DNA from: an uncultured Thiothrix sp.
GTDB lineage: Bacteria > Pseudomonadota > Gammaproteobacteria > Thiotrichales > Thiotrichaceae
Reading direction: 5' to 3'
Assembly (NCBI RefSeq): GCF_937873765.1
Contig: NZ_CALMZC010000027.1
Location: 1-60,915 of the forward strand
DNA: 60,915 nt
In this document: piece after piece, positions 33,762-43,109 of the stretch
How positions within the stretch are numbered: the first letter of the stretch is position 1
Layout of the letters: every line of letters starts with the position of its first letter
Made by a program: the position numbers and the translations under genes
The notes under the pieces: model-generated
Told to the model about the DNA's origin: nothing
What the model saw: the letters and a program-made list of their open reading frames with translations, nothing else
Databases searched by the model: none

Positions 33762-35951
33762 CTAATCGGCTCCTTTAGTCAAGGCTAAATTCGCTGATGT
33801 TTGTCCTCGTAAAGAAACCTCTACACTGACACTCTCTTCCTTCACACTCCAAGGAAGCGGTACTGTATCGAGATTCAGTGTAAGCGCATGTGCGCCCGTG
33901 GCAACACGCGTAAATTCATAGTAGCCATGCTGATCCGTGCGTACCGAATAGCCACCATCTAAATAAACTTCAACCTCAGGTACGCCTGCCTCATCTCCTT
34001 GACGTTGCCCATCTTGATTACTATCAAAGAAGACCGAGCCAATAATACCGCCTATACCCGCTAAGCCAGTTGTTCTTTTCCCAATCACACTATGCTCACG
34101 TCCACGACTACCCTCCCAACGTAAATACACTTGAGCCGATTTGTCGTGGCTACGTGAAGTTTGAGCTTCATGCATGCCATTGCGCTCAACTTCGACCTTA
34201 GCCTGATTTAAATTAAGTGCTGCTCCAAAAGTTAGTCCGGCACTAAGCCGATATTCACTTGATACTGAACCTGACAAACCTTGTGAGCTAGACAACTTAC
34301 CTGAACTAGCGCTATAACGTAGGCTGCTATTCAACCTCCAATCGGAATTAAGCCAATAACGCCCTGTTATGCCAGCCGTCGGATAAGTTCTAGTTTCATC
34401 TGCACTACGGTCATGGGCTAAACCTAAAGTAGTGATTAGTTCAGGTTGAGAGCTTAAGATTTGCTTGGAATTAGCTAACCAATCTTGCTCCCACTGCACT
34501 TCATCACCAGTCGCTGCTATATCATTGCTGACGATTTTTTCATTACGATGAACCGTTGTACTAAAACGACTCCGTCCCCAATCAGCATTAATTAATTCGT
34601 AATAAGCATAGGCATATACACTGCGCTGATCATTTGCAGCCATATCAGCATAACGAATTTGCTGTAGGCGTAAACTTCCACCATACGAATGGCTGCGATC
34701 TAGCCGATAGCGCAAACTTCCATCAAAACCTAAGGTCTTTGCCTGTTTATCTGGATTTTTTTCTTGTAACTGATGCTCTTCTAGACTCAAACCTGCACTA
34801 AAACTAAACTGACTACTATCACGTGTGAAGCGCCAAGAAGCGCCTTGCTCATCAGAACTCAGCAAATTTTTACCGAAATAAAGTTCAGGGTCTGTCCGAT
34901 AAGCTCCGAACTCATGTAGATAGCGGCCTACACGAAAACCACCTTCTAAGTAAGCACCTTGAGAAGTCGTACTATGCCCGGCTGCAGTGCTTTTTTGGCT
35001 TTTAAGCAAAGTAAAACGTAGTTTTTTATCATTTTTATCCTCAGTTTTATAATTTAAAGCTAAGGCAGCACTCGTTAATTTAGAGTGATTCTGATTAGTT
35101 CTAAAACTATCTAGCTGATTCGCTTGGAAACCAACCACAAGATGCTTATTCAACTGCTGACTTGCACCTAGCCAATCTAAGCGTTCGTCGGTTTGCCGAT
35201 AACCTGCATAAGGACTACCCTGCAATTTACCTAAGTCACCACTACCTAAACGTAGATCAAATTTTTCACCACGAATACGAGTACGTGCACCCTGTAAATT
35301 ATCCACCCCTAGCGCAACACGGGAGCTACGTCTTAGAGCATCGGTGAGCTCACTAGAGATATCACCTAGCGCGGAATCTGCAGCAATACTCGGTGTCAGG
35401 TATAAATTATTATTAATTAGAGTGATACTAGTATCAGGTTCATCTTCTTCAAAACTTAAACTCTCTTGGTGTTTATTGTTCGCCTGTTGACTGGTTTGTG
35501 CCTGAATTTTGACATCACCCAAACTAGCAGTCTCGTAGAGATACTCCAAACGTAGTCCCAAATCGCCCGTTTTGTACAAGTCAGTTTTATTTGTTTTTGA
35601 ATCTATATAATTGGCACGCGTCTCTAAAAAATAGGACTGAAAACCTTCAGGTATTTCTTCTGCTTCTGCATTAGTCAACTCCAGCAACTCAGGGGCAGAC
35701 ATCACTTTATCTTGATAGGCAGGCGGCGAATTTTCGATCAGAATTTTGAGCTTCTCTTGCTGAGCTTGAACCTGATCAACAGACTCAATTTGCACTGACA
35801 CATTACTGTTTTGAATTTCTAACTGCTGCGCCTTCTCTATGGCCAAAGCTGGCTGCCATACTGCAAATAGGAAAACACCCAGCAAACAGTTTAACATCAA
35901 GCTATTCAACCAGCTTGCCACGTTAAAACTGTTTATTAAACAAGCAATCAT
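33762..35951 (-). CDS. outer-membrane beta-barrel with C-terminal SdrD-B/carboxypeptidase-regulatory-like domain (usher-like)
   Basis: The 729-residue protein has an N-terminal hydrophobic signal (LLGVFLFAVWQPALA, cleavage near residue 37) and a helical/coiled N-terminal region rich in Gln. A long central part has alternating amphipathic strands ending in aromatic residues (GLRLEYLYETASLGDVKIQA, KLRFTLLKSQ and many more), as in barrels. The last 95 residues (GGIIGSVFFDSNQDGQR, EVYLDGGYSVRTDQHGYYEF) form an SdrD-B-like sandwich with a DxNxDG calcium-type loop. Canonical ushers are 800-850 residues and have different plug sequences. As first gene in an operon with a chaperone and subunits, it is the likely secretion pore. 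Start at 35951 or at Met19 (35897) is unresolved. Confidence 0.72.
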   Translation of the reverse strand: MIACLINSFNVASWLNSLMLNCLLGVFLFAVWQPALAIEKAQQLEIQNSNVSVQIESVDQVQAQQEKLKILIENSPPAYQDKVMSAPELLELTNAEAEEIPEGFQSYFLETRANYIDSKTNKTDLYKTGDLGLRLEYLYETASLGDVKIQAQTSQQANNKHQESLSFEEDEPDTSITLINNNLYLTPSIAADSALGDISSELTDALRRSSRVALGVDNLQGARTRIRGEKFDLRLGSGDLGKLQGSPYAGYRQTDERLDWLGASQQLNKHLVVGFQANQLDSFRTNQNHSKLTSAALALNYKTEDKNDKKLRFTLLKSQKSTAAGHSTTSQGAYLEGGFRVGRYLHEFGAYRTDPELYFGKNLLSSDEQGASWRFTRDSSQFSFSAGLSLEEHQLQEKNPDKQAKTLGFDGSLRYRLDRSHSYGGSLRLQQIRYADMAANDQRSVYAYAYYELINADWGRSRFSTTVHRNEKIVSNDIAATGDEVQWEQDWLANSKQILSSQPELITTLGLAHDRSADETRTYPTAGITGRYWLNSDWRLNSSLRYSASSGKLSSSQGLSGSVSSEYRLSAGLTFGAALNLNQAKVEVERNGMHEAQTSRSHDKSAQVYLRWEGSRGREHSVIGKRTTGLAGIGGIIGSVFFDSNQDGQRQGDEAGVPEVEVYLDGGYSVRTDQHGYYEFTRVATGAHALTLNLDTVPLPWSVKEESVSVEVSLRGQTSANLALTKGAD

Positions 35952-36173
35952 TTGATTTTATTTGAACTTTTATTAAAATATATTTTATATGGTATAAGTA
36001 TTTATTTAATTTCACAAGTTTAAGCATTCACTTAATTTTGTTATTTATTACCAAAATTTATCTACTTTCTAAACTGAAGACTTAGCCATCCGTCCAACCA
36101 TGTTAGCTTCAGCCTTGCAGTTTTTTTCTGTCAATGGGTATTGAAACTCCTTGTAAGCACTCCTATCATTACT
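35952..36173. other. AT-rich divergent promoter region, fibre operon and feo operon
   Basis: The 222 bp between the barrel gene (minus) and the Fur box contain runs of A/T such as TTATTAAAATATATTTTATATGG. Such sequence could provide several -10 hexamers on either strand and bind H-NS-type silencers. No clear -35/-10 pair or further gene was identified. Confidence 0.45.
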
Positions 36174-36192
36174 GAGAATGATTTTCATTAAG
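36174..36192. promoter_or_regulatory. Fur box upstream of feoA
   Basis: GAGAATGATTTTCATTAAG matches 14 of the 19 positions of the Fur consensus and ends 10 bases before the feoA ATG. Repression of feoABC by Fur with Fe(II) is the expected control. Confidence 0.8.
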
Positions 36193-36202
36193 AGACATAA
36201 CC

Positions 36203-36442
36203 ATGACACACTCTCGTCTGTTAGCGTTAGCTGAACTGCCTGAGCTACATCACGCACACATTGAACTTATCCAAACAGATAATCCAACCCGAATTCGCTT
36301 ATTAGGTATGGGCCTAGGGAAAGGTTCGCGTGTTGAGGTATTGCGTAATCGCAAAGGTGATTTAGTACTAAGCCATGGTAATACTCGTATTAGTTTAGGC
36401 AGAAGTATTACTCAACACATTTTGGTACAGGTGTCTGCCTAA
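36203..36442 (+). CDS. feoA: ferrous iron transport accessory protein FeoA
   Basis: The 79-residue SH3-like cytoplasmic protein has the FeoA core TRIRLLGMGLGKGSRVEVLRNRKGDLVL and the family length of 75-85. It associates with FeoB and may modulate its GTPase. It is first in the feoABC operon, one base before feoB and directly downstream of a Fur box. Confidence 0.95.
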   Translation: MTHSRLLALAELPELHHAHIELIQTDNPTRIRLLGMGLGKGSRVEVLRNRKGDLVLSHGNTRISLGRSITQHILVQVSA

Positions 36443-36443
36443 A

Positions 36444-38738
36444 ATGCAAAAACCTTGTTGTGACACCGATAGCTCATTAACCCAGTTGGATTCTAATGCG
36501 CTCAAATTAGCCCTAGTCGGTAACCCGAATGCGGGTAAAACGACCCTGTTTAATGCACTTACAGGGACACGCCAACGCACAGGTAATTGGCCGGGAGTGA
36601 CGGTTGAGCGTAAAGAAGGTTTCTGTCGGCTGGATGAGCTTGATGTTCAGGTAATTGACTTACCCGGCACTTATTCACTGGATTTAAGTGATGCTTCTGC
36701 AGATGAGCAAGTCGCTCGTGAGTTTGTGCATACCAATCCTGACTATCTGTATTTGAATATTGTGGATGCAACGACCCTTGAGCGAGGTCTGTATTTAAGC
36801 TTACAACTGCGTGAGCTTGGCGTGCGGATGATTGTGTTATTGAACATGATGGATATGGCCGCAAAGCGTGGCATGAAAATTAAATTACGCGCTTTAGAGC
36901 AGCAATTAGCTTGTCCAGTAATAGCGATATCTCTTCGTCAAAACCCAAATCTAGCTGCCGTCTATCAAGGTATTAGCGCTTATCAAGCTCAAGCTCAAGC
37001 TCAAGCTTTAGAACTGCATTATCATCCTGCCGTTGAAAGTGCGCTAGCTGAATTACAGACGCAAACAGGCACTGAGCGCTTAGCCGCTTTAACGAATTTG
37101 CAAACCAGTTCATCGGCACCAGCGACTCAATTACGTGAACAAATTGAAGCCACTACTGACGAGACACTTGATTTCCTACTAGCCGATGCGCGTTTTGATG
37201 CCGCCACTGCTTTAGCTAAAAAAGTAGTGCATGAGCAAGGTAAAATCAGCCGCACCCTTTCGGATAAGCTCGATCGTTGGATACTGGGTAATTGGACAGG
37301 TTTACCCATTTTCCTATTGATAATGTATCTGCTGTTTTTATTTAGTATCAATCTCGGTGGAGCGTTTATTGATTTTTTTGATCAAAGCGTACAAACCATC
37401 GCTGTGGATGGCATTCGGCATCTACTTAGCAGTCTTGCGACGCCTGAATGGCTGATCACTTTAATAGCGGATGGTTTAGGCGGTGGCTTACAAGTAGTCG
37501 CTACTTTCATTCCGATTATTGCGGCTTTATATCTATTTTTAACCGTTTTAGAAGAATCGGGTTATATGGCACGTGCTGCTTTTGTCATGGATCAATTCAT
37601 GCGTAAGCTTGGCTTATCCGGCAAAGCGTTTGTACCTTTAATTGTCGGCTTTGGCTGCAATGTACCAGCGATTATGGCAACCCGTACTTTAGATAGTCAG
37701 CGCGAACGTATTACCACTGTGCTAATGGCTCCATTTATGTCTTGTGGTGCGCGTTTAGCCGTTTATGCTCTATTTGCTGCAGCTTTTTTTCAAGGAGGTG
37801 GTCAAAATATGGTCTTTTTGCTCTACCTGACTGGCATTGGCTTTGCCATTTTGACTGCTTATATTCTGCGTAAAACTTTATTGCGTGGTGGTACGGATCA
37901 CTTTGTGATGGAAATGCCGACCTATCAGCTTCCAAGGCTCCAGAATGTTCTACTGAACACTTGGAATAAGCTCAAAGGCTTTTTGTTGGGGGCAGGAAAA
38001 ATTATTGTCTTGGTAGTGATGCTTATTAATTTTGCCAATAGCATTGGTACGGACGGTAGTTTTGGTAATCAAAACACTGAAAAATCAGTATTAAGTGCGG
38101 CTGCTAAAACGGTTACTCCGGTGTTTCATCCTATCGGAATTACACAGGACAATTGGCCAGCAACAGTGGGTATCTTGAGTGGTCTATTAGCTAAAGAAGT
38201 CGTAGTAGGTACGTTAGATGCGCTTTATAGTCAAATGGATGGCAGCTCTAACCATCAAGCAGCAAGCACTTATAGCTTTTGGCGTAGCTTACAGGCTGCG
38301 GCGGCAACTATTCCAGCTAACCTGACTGATGCGCTTAATCATTTGGGCGACCCGCTTGACTTGGGTAGTATCAATCAGCGACCAGAAGAGGTGAGCAATG
38401 CAACTTTCACCGCAATGAATCATTATTTTGATGGAAAAATCGGGGCTTTCGCTTATTTACTCTTTATCTTAATGTACTTCCCTTGTGTAGCGTCGACTGG
38501 AGCGATGGTTCGAGAAGTGGGGCCACGTTGGGCTTTATTAGGTGTTGCTTGGAGCACTGGCTTAGCTTATGGTGCAGCGACTTTATTTTACCAAATCGCG
38601 ACCTTTACACATCACCCAGCACAATCTTTATGGTGGACTGCTTTAGTCTTATTAGCCTTTAGTTTATCTGTCTATGCTTTTTATCGTGCTGGACAAAAAC
38701 AAGTTTCTCTTAATCCTCTCCAGCGTTTAGTGGGCTAA
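36444..38738 (+). CDS. feoB: ferrous iron transporter FeoB
   Basis: This 764-residue inner-membrane Fe(II) importer has an N-terminal G domain and GDI helical region. G1 is LVGNPNAGKTTLFN near residues 24-37, G3 is DLPGTYSL and the G4 segment is VLLNMMDMAAKRG. The membrane domain has paired Gate motifs: GYMARAAFVMDQFMRKLGLSGKAFVPLIVGFGCNVPAIMATRTL in the first half and MYFPCVASTGAMVREVG in the second. The Cys residues in GFGCNVP and FPCVAS line the ion path. Length matches E. coli FeoB (773). Confidence 0.97.
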   Translation: MQKPCCDTDSSLTQLDSNALKLALVGNPNAGKTTLFNALTGTRQRTGNWPGVTVERKEGFCRLDELDVQVIDLPGTYSLDLSDASADEQVAREFVHTNPDYLYLNIVDATTLERGLYLSLQLRELGVRMIVLLNMMDMAAKRGMKIKLRALEQQLACPVIAISLRQNPNLAAVYQGISAYQAQAQAQALELHYHPAVESALAELQTQTGTERLAALTNLQTSSSAPATQLREQIEATTDETLDFLLADARFDAATALAKKVVHEQGKISRTLSDKLDRWILGNWTGLPIFLLIMYLLFLFSINLGGAFIDFFDQSVQTIAVDGIRHLLSSLATPEWLITLIADGLGGGLQVVATFIPIIAALYLFLTVLEESGYMARAAFVMDQFMRKLGLSGKAFVPLIVGFGCNVPAIMATRTLDSQRERITTVLMAPFMSCGARLAVYALFAAAFFQGGGQNMVFLLYLTGIGFAILTAYILRKTLLRGGTDHFVMEMPTYQLPRLQNVLLNTWNKLKGFLLGAGKIIVLVVMLINFANSIGTDGSFGNQNTEKSVLSAAAKTVTPVFHPIGITQDNWPATVGILSGLLAKEVVVGTLDALYSQMDGSSNHQAASTYSFWRSLQAAAATIPANLTDALNHLGDPLDLGSINQRPEEVSNATFTAMNHYFDGKIGAFAYLLFILMYFPCVASTGAMVREVGPRWALLGVAWSTGLAYGAATLFYQIATFTHHPAQSLWWTALVLLAFSLSVYAFYRAGQKQVSLNPLQRLVG

Positions 38739-38741
38739 TCT

Positions 38742-39005
38742 ATGCTCTTGAAAGATATTCGCAGCTATCTGCAGCAACGCGGTACAGCCAGTGTCAAAGA
38801 GGTGGCTATACATTTTGATATTGCCTACGATACCGCAGAATTTGCCCTTAATTATTGGCAAAACCAAGGCAAAATTCGTCCACAAACAGCGAGTTGTGGC
38901 TCAGGCTCGTGTGGTGGCTGTGGGGATAGTGCTTCTACCCTTTATATTTGGGTGAAAAAAGAAGCACCCTTACAATGGTTGCCTAACTGGCGAAAATCTA
39001 GTTAG
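38742..39005 (+). CDS. feoC: FeoC-like iron-sulfur regulator
   Basis: The 87-residue protein has an N-terminal winged helix (MLLKDIRSYLQQRGTASVKEVAIHFD...AEFALNYWQNQGKIR) and a Cys cluster SCGSGSCGGCGD near residues 48-60. This matches FeoC [4Fe-4S] or oxygen-sensing cysteines. FeoC shields FeoB from proteolysis or reports redox state. Three bases separate it from feoB. Confidence 0.9.
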   Translation: MLLKDIRSYLQQRGTASVKEVAIHFDIAYDTAEFALNYWQNQGKIRPQTASCGSGSCGGCGDSASTLYIWVKKEAPLQWLPNWRKSS

Positions 39006-39071
39006 ACCCATTACGCTTGTTGGGCAGATTCAGCTAAACTCGCGCTACCATCAAAAAACTAGGAAAGCCTT

Positions 39072-40691
39072 ATGCGCGATTTTGGCAGCTTCGATTATAT
39101 TATTGCCGGTGGCGGTGCTGCAGGCTGCGTACTGGCAAATCGCTTATCCGCTAATCCAGCCCTACGCGTATTACTTCTCGAAGCTGGTAATGATGAGCGC
39201 TGGATTTGGACTAAAATCCCAGTGGGCTATCTATTCTGTATTAATAATCCACGCACTGACTGGTGTTATAAAACTCAAGTCGAACCCGGTTTAAATGGGC
39301 GTTCGATTATTTACGCGCGCGGTAAAGGTTTAGGTGGCAGTACCTTAATTAATGCCATGATCTATATGCGCGGCCAAGCCCGGGATTATGATGAATGGGC
39401 GGCACTCACCGGTGACTCGCGTTGGTCGTGGCAAGCAGTTTTACCCAGTTTCAAAGCTGTTGAGAATTATTGGCGCGGTGAAAGTGAATTTCATGGCGTC
39501 GATGGCGAATGGCAGGTCGCTCAGCAGCGCTTATCTTGGGATATTCTTGACCGCTTTGCCGAAGCCGCCAACCAAGCGGGTATCCCTAATACGGTTGATT
39601 TCAACACCGGCAATAATGAAGGGGTGAGCCAGTTTGAGGTCAATCAAAAATTCGGGATGCGTTGGAGTGCAGCTCGTGGCTTTTTAAAACCTGCACGTGG
39701 ACGCAAAAATCTCCTGATCCTCACTGGCGCACTTAGCGATAAAGTAGTGTTTACCGATAAACGCGCGACGGGCCTACAGTTTTATTTGCATGGCGAACTT
39801 TGCCAAGCTCAGAGCCGAATTGAAACGATTTTATCCGCAGGCTCGATAGGTTCTCCGGCTATTTTACAGCGTTCAGGGATTGGAGATGCAGCCTTCTTAC
39901 AAGAGAAAGGGATTCCTGTGCTGCTGAACTCCCCGGGTGTGGGGAATAATCTGCAAGATCATCTACAACTACGCAGTATTTATAAAGTTCAAGGTATTCA
40001 AACCCTAAATCAAACCGTGAAAACTTGGCAAGGCAAAGCCAAGATGGGTTTGGAATACGCCTTGATGCGTAAAGGGCCGTTGACGATGGCGCCGAGCCAG
40101 CTTGGTCTATTTGCGCGCTCCGATGACTGCGTAGCAACGCCTGATTTGGAATATCATGTCCAACCTTTGTCTTTGGATAAATTCGGCGACCCTTTACATG
40201 ATTTTCCAGCCTTTACCGCCAGTGTCTGTGATCTACGCCCAGCATCACGCGGTTGGATTAAAATTGCTGATGCTGATCCGAATAGCGCACCGTTGATTGC
40301 ACCTTGTTACTTGACGGCTGAAGTGGATCGGATTAAGGCCGCACAAGCGATTCAATTAACCCGCAAAATCGCTAGCCAAGCAGCGCTACAGCCTTACCAA
40401 CCAGAAGAATATTTACCCGGCTCTGCTTATCAAAGCACAGAAGAATTAGTGATAGCAGCGGGCAAGATTGGTACAACCATTTTTCACCCGGTGGGTACTT
40501 GCAAAATGGGGCGGGCAGATGATCTCAGCGCCGTTACGGATAGTCGTTTACAAGTACGCGGTGTGCAAGGCTTACGCGTGGTGGATGCCTCGATTATGCC
40601 TACGATTACCTCTGGAAACACCAGCTCACCGACTATTATGTTAGCCACTAAAGCCGCCGAAATGATTTTGCAAGATCGCTTAGGCGCTTAA
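39072..40691 (+). CDS. GMC-family FAD oxidoreductase (choline/alcohol dehydrogenase type)
   Basis: The 539-residue protein has the N-terminal ADP-binding motif YIIAGGGAAGCVLANRLS near residues 8-25. The GMC signature is GKGLGGSTLINAMIYMRGQARDYDEW near 80-105. The C-terminal FHPVGTCKMG carries the active-site His and is followed by VVDASIMP. It oxidises an alcohol, with choline, glycine betaine aldehyde or other primary alcohols as candidates. BetA is about 556 residues with closely similar motifs, but I cannot tell BetA from alkanol dehydrogenases. A BetI-like regulator is 6.5 kb away, not adjacent. No betB is present. Confidence 0.88.
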   Translation: MRDFGSFDYIIAGGGAAGCVLANRLSANPALRVLLLEAGNDERWIWTKIPVGYLFCINNPRTDWCYKTQVEPGLNGRSIIYARGKGLGGSTLINAMIYMRGQARDYDEWAALTGDSRWSWQAVLPSFKAVENYWRGESEFHGVDGEWQVAQQRLSWDILDRFAEAANQAGIPNTVDFNTGNNEGVSQFEVNQKFGMRWSAARGFLKPARGRKNLLILTGALSDKVVFTDKRATGLQFYLHGELCQAQSRIETILSAGSIGSPAILQRSGIGDAAFLQEKGIPVLLNSPGVGNNLQDHLQLRSIYKVQGIQTLNQTVKTWQGKAKMGLEYALMRKGPLTMAPSQLGLFARSDDCVATPDLEYHVQPLSLDKFGDPLHDFPAFTASVCDLRPASRGWIKIADADPNSAPLIAPCYLTAEVDRIKAAQAIQLTRKIASQAALQPYQPEEYLPGSAYQSTEELVIAAGKIGTTIFHPVGTCKMGRADDLSAVTDSRLQVRGVQGLRVVDASIMPTITSGNTSSPTIMLATKAAEMILQDRLGA

Positions 40692-40766
40692 AGCGGCAGC
40701 ATCTCTAGGCAGATCGCGCTACACTGTTTAGCTCAGAAAATAATTTTAAAACAGGAGCTGAAGCTC

Positions 40767-41786
40767 ATGCCGATTGGCAGTTTAATGATGGATTTAACCG
40801 GCACTGATTTGAGTGCTGAAGAAGTGGATTTATTAGCGCACCCAGCGATTGGTGGTGTAATTTTTTTCACCCGCAATTATGAATCTGTGCAGCAACTCAC
40901 GGCTTTAGTGAAATTAGTACGCATGGCGGCACAACGCCCTTTGCTCTTAGCGGTTGATCACGAAGGGGGGCGCGTGCAGCGTTTTCGCAAGCAATTTACC
41001 CGACTCCCTGCCATTGCCAAACTAGGTGAGAGCTATACCCAAAATCCTCTTGAAGCGCGTCAACTGGCTTATCGCACGGGCTGGCTAATGGCGGCAGAAG
41101 TGCGTGCCGTTGATATAGATATTAGCTTCGCACCGGTATTAGACTTGAATTATGGGGTCAGCCAAGTGATTGGCGACCGTGCCTTTCATCAAAATCCAGA
41201 GATTGTTACTGAACTCGCGGGAGCCTATATCAGTGGCATGCGTGAAGCAGGTATGGCCTCAACAGGTAAGCACTTCCCGGGGCATGGATTTGTTGAAGCC
41301 GATTCCCACTTAGCGATTCCCCTAGATTTACGTCCTAAAGAACAGATTATGCAAGCTGATGTTCTGCCCTTCGCTAGGCTGATGCAGCAGGGCTTAAATG
41401 CCGTCATGCCAGCTCATGTGATTTATGAGCAAGTGGATACACAACCCGCAGGTTTTTCACGGATTTGGCTGCAAGATATTTTGCGCACTCAACTCGGATT
41501 TGAAGGCGTGATTTTTAGCGATGATCTAAGTATGGAAGCTGCAGGTGTGGTTGGTGGCTATGCCGAGCGGGCTGAAGCGGCTTTAGCAGCAGGCTGCGAT
41601 ATGATTCTGGCTTGTAATAAACGGGCGGGCATTATTGAAATCTTGGATCAAGTTAAGCTACAAACCTCAGAAGCTTCAGCTAAACGTTTGCAAAGTATGT
41701 TAGGCACGTCTTTTATGAATCGCTCTGCTTTATTAGAACAGACTTATTGGCAACAGACTGTCGAGGAAATTAGCCATTTAGCTTAA
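40767..41786 (+). CDS. nagZ: beta-N-acetylhexosaminidase NagZ
   Basis: This cytoplasmic GH3 enzyme removes GlcNAc from anhydro-muropeptides in cell-wall recycling. The 339-residue length matches E. coli NagZ (341). Visible motifs are LLAVDHEGGRVQRF near residues 60-73, DISFAPVLDL, the substrate loop TGKHFPGHGFVEADSH near 168-183 with the His general acid/base of NagZ, and FSDDLSMEA with the nucleophile Asp near residue 252. An AGGAG lies upstream of the ATG. Confidence 0.96.
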   Translation: MPIGSLMMDLTGTDLSAEEVDLLAHPAIGGVIFFTRNYESVQQLTALVKLVRMAAQRPLLLAVDHEGGRVQRFRKQFTRLPAIAKLGESYTQNPLEARQLAYRTGWLMAAEVRAVDIDISFAPVLDLNYGVSQVIGDRAFHQNPEIVTELAGAYISGMREAGMASTGKHFPGHGFVEADSHLAIPLDLRPKEQIMQADVLPFARLMQQGLNAVMPAHVIYEQVDTQPAGFSRIWLQDILRTQLGFEGVIFSDDLSMEAAGVVGGYAERAEAALAAGCDMILACNKRAGIIEILDQVKLQTSEASAKRLQSMLGTSFMNRSALLEQTYWQQTVEEISHLA

Positions 41787-41830
41787 GCGCTGTTAACAAT
41801 ACAGAAACCAAGAAATGATAGGATGAGGGC

Positions 41831-42577
41831 ATGAGCGAAACGAAAATTGCATTTGCAGTGATTGGCGGTACGGGTCTCACTGCTATCGAAGGCCTAGAAG
41901 TGATTCATCGTGAAGTGGTACACACCCCTTATGGCGAACCCTCTGGGCAAATTACCCATGGTGTGATCGGAGAAAAGCGTATTGCCTTCTTGGCGCGTCA
42001 CGGCTATACGCATAATATTCCACCGCATCGAATTAACTATCGTGCGAATATTTGGGCGCTGCATAGTATTGGCGTTAAAAATGTGGTCGCAGTGGGTGCT
42101 GTGGGTGGAATTACTGCCCAAATGACACCGCAGTCTTTAGTGATTCCTAATCAAATTATTGATTATACCTATGGGCGGGCGCATACCTTCTTTGATGAAG
42201 GCTTGACCTCAGTCACGCATATTGATTTTTCGCAACCTTATTGTACAGAGCTACGCCAAGCTTTACTTGCTGCTGGCAAACAAGCACAGCTTGACTTAAT
42301 TGATGGTGGTACTTATGCCGCGACTCAAGGCCCTCGTTTAGAAAGTGCTGCAGAAATTCTGCGTCTTGAAAGGGATGGTTGTGATTTAGTCGGTATGACC
42401 GCCATGCCTGAAGCGGCTTTAGCTAAGGAACTCGGCTTAAGCTATGCCAGTTGTTCAGTGGTTGCCAATTGGGCAGCCGGCAAAACGCTTAGTGAAATTA
42501 CCATGCAGGTAATCCATCAAAACTTAATCATTGGAATGGAGCGTTTACGCAAGCTTCTAAAAGTGCTGGATTGTTGA
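41831..42577 (+). CDS. S-methyl-5'-thioinosine/thioadenosine phosphorylase
   Basis: The 248-residue PNP-superfamily trimer has the N-terminal phosphate site VIGGTGLT near residues 10-17 and RHGYTHNIPPHRINYRANIWAL. The base site is TQGPRLESAAEI, and DLVGMTAMPEAALAKELGLSYAS gives the Met-Thr ribose contact. It cleaves MTA or, in gammaproteobacteria with this short form, 5'-methylthioinosine in methionine salvage and quorum-signal recycling. MTI specificity is likely by similarity of layout to the pseudomonad enzyme but unproven here. The ygfX-like gene starts three bases after its stop. Confidence 0.88.
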   Translation: MSETKIAFAVIGGTGLTAIEGLEVIHREVVHTPYGEPSGQITHGVIGEKRIAFLARHGYTHNIPPHRINYRANIWALHSIGVKNVVAVGAVGGITAQMTPQSLVIPNQIIDYTYGRAHTFFDEGLTSVTHIDFSQPYCTELRQALLAAGKQAQLDLIDGGTYAATQGPRLESAAEILRLERDGCDLVGMTAMPEAALAKELGLSYASCSVVANWAAGKTLSEITMQVIHQNLIIGMERLRKLLKVLDC

Positions 42578-42580
42578 CGC

Positions 42581-43024
42581 ATGTCACGCGCACTTAGCTC
42601 TGCTCAGGTATTTGAAGCAGAGCTAGTCCTCAGATTGCTACCCTCTCGTCTGCTGCTCAGCTTCATGCTAATGATAAACCTATTTGTACTCACGAGCGTC
42701 TGCTTCATGCCACTAAGTTGGTTTTGGAAATGGGGTTTAATCCTATTCATTAGCCTGATTAGTTTCTATGAATGGCGTTCACAACTGAGTTTAGGCCATA
42801 GAAACTTTAGCACTTTAATTTGGCGAGAAACCGGTGGTTGGGAAATATTATCCGTTGAAGGCAAACTACAAGCCGTTAAATTGATTCAGCATTTTAGTTC
42901 AAGACTAACAATAATTTTACATCTGCAAGTACAAGGAAAAATGCAGGTTGTTATTTTTCTGCCAGATAATTTGGACACGATGAGTGCACGGGTTTTAAGA
43001 CGGCGCTTGCATTTACTCTCCTAA
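42581..43024 (+). CDS. YgfX (CptA)-like membrane protein
   Basis: The 147-residue protein has two membrane helices (about residues 26-45 and 48-65) and a soluble C-terminal part. GGWEILSVEGKLQAVKLIQ and LPDNLDTMSARVLRRRLHLL follow the YgfX pattern (beta-strand region, then a D-x-M...LRR-x-L end). In E. coli YgfX is encoded next to SdhE and was proposed to act on the cytoskeleton; here no sdhE is adjacent. It sits three bases after the phosphorylase gene. Similarity is weak but the architecture matches. Confidence 0.62.
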   Translation: MSRALSSAQVFEAELVLRLLPSRLLLSFMLMINLFVLTSVCFMPLSWFWKWGLILFISLISFYEWRSQLSLGHRNFSTLIWRETGGWEILSVEGKLQAVKLIQHFSSRLTIILHLQVQGKMQVVIFLPDNLDTMSARVLRRRLHLLS

Positions 43025-43049
43025 AAACCCTTTCCAGAGCAGAAAGGGT
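43022..43049 (-). terminator. minus-strand terminator after the repeat-protein gene
   Basis: ACCCTTTC and GAAAGGGT form an 8-bp stem around a 7-nt loop. Read on the minus strand it is followed by TTTTAG, giving a five-T run with the last stem base. It lies 61 bases past the stop of the 43110-43442 gene, and its T-run touches the ygfX-like stop codon. Confidence 0.7.
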
Positions 43050-43109
43050 AATCAACAACTGACTAACACTTATTGTTATTCATCAGTATTAAGCAAGATC
43101 GGCTAAGCC

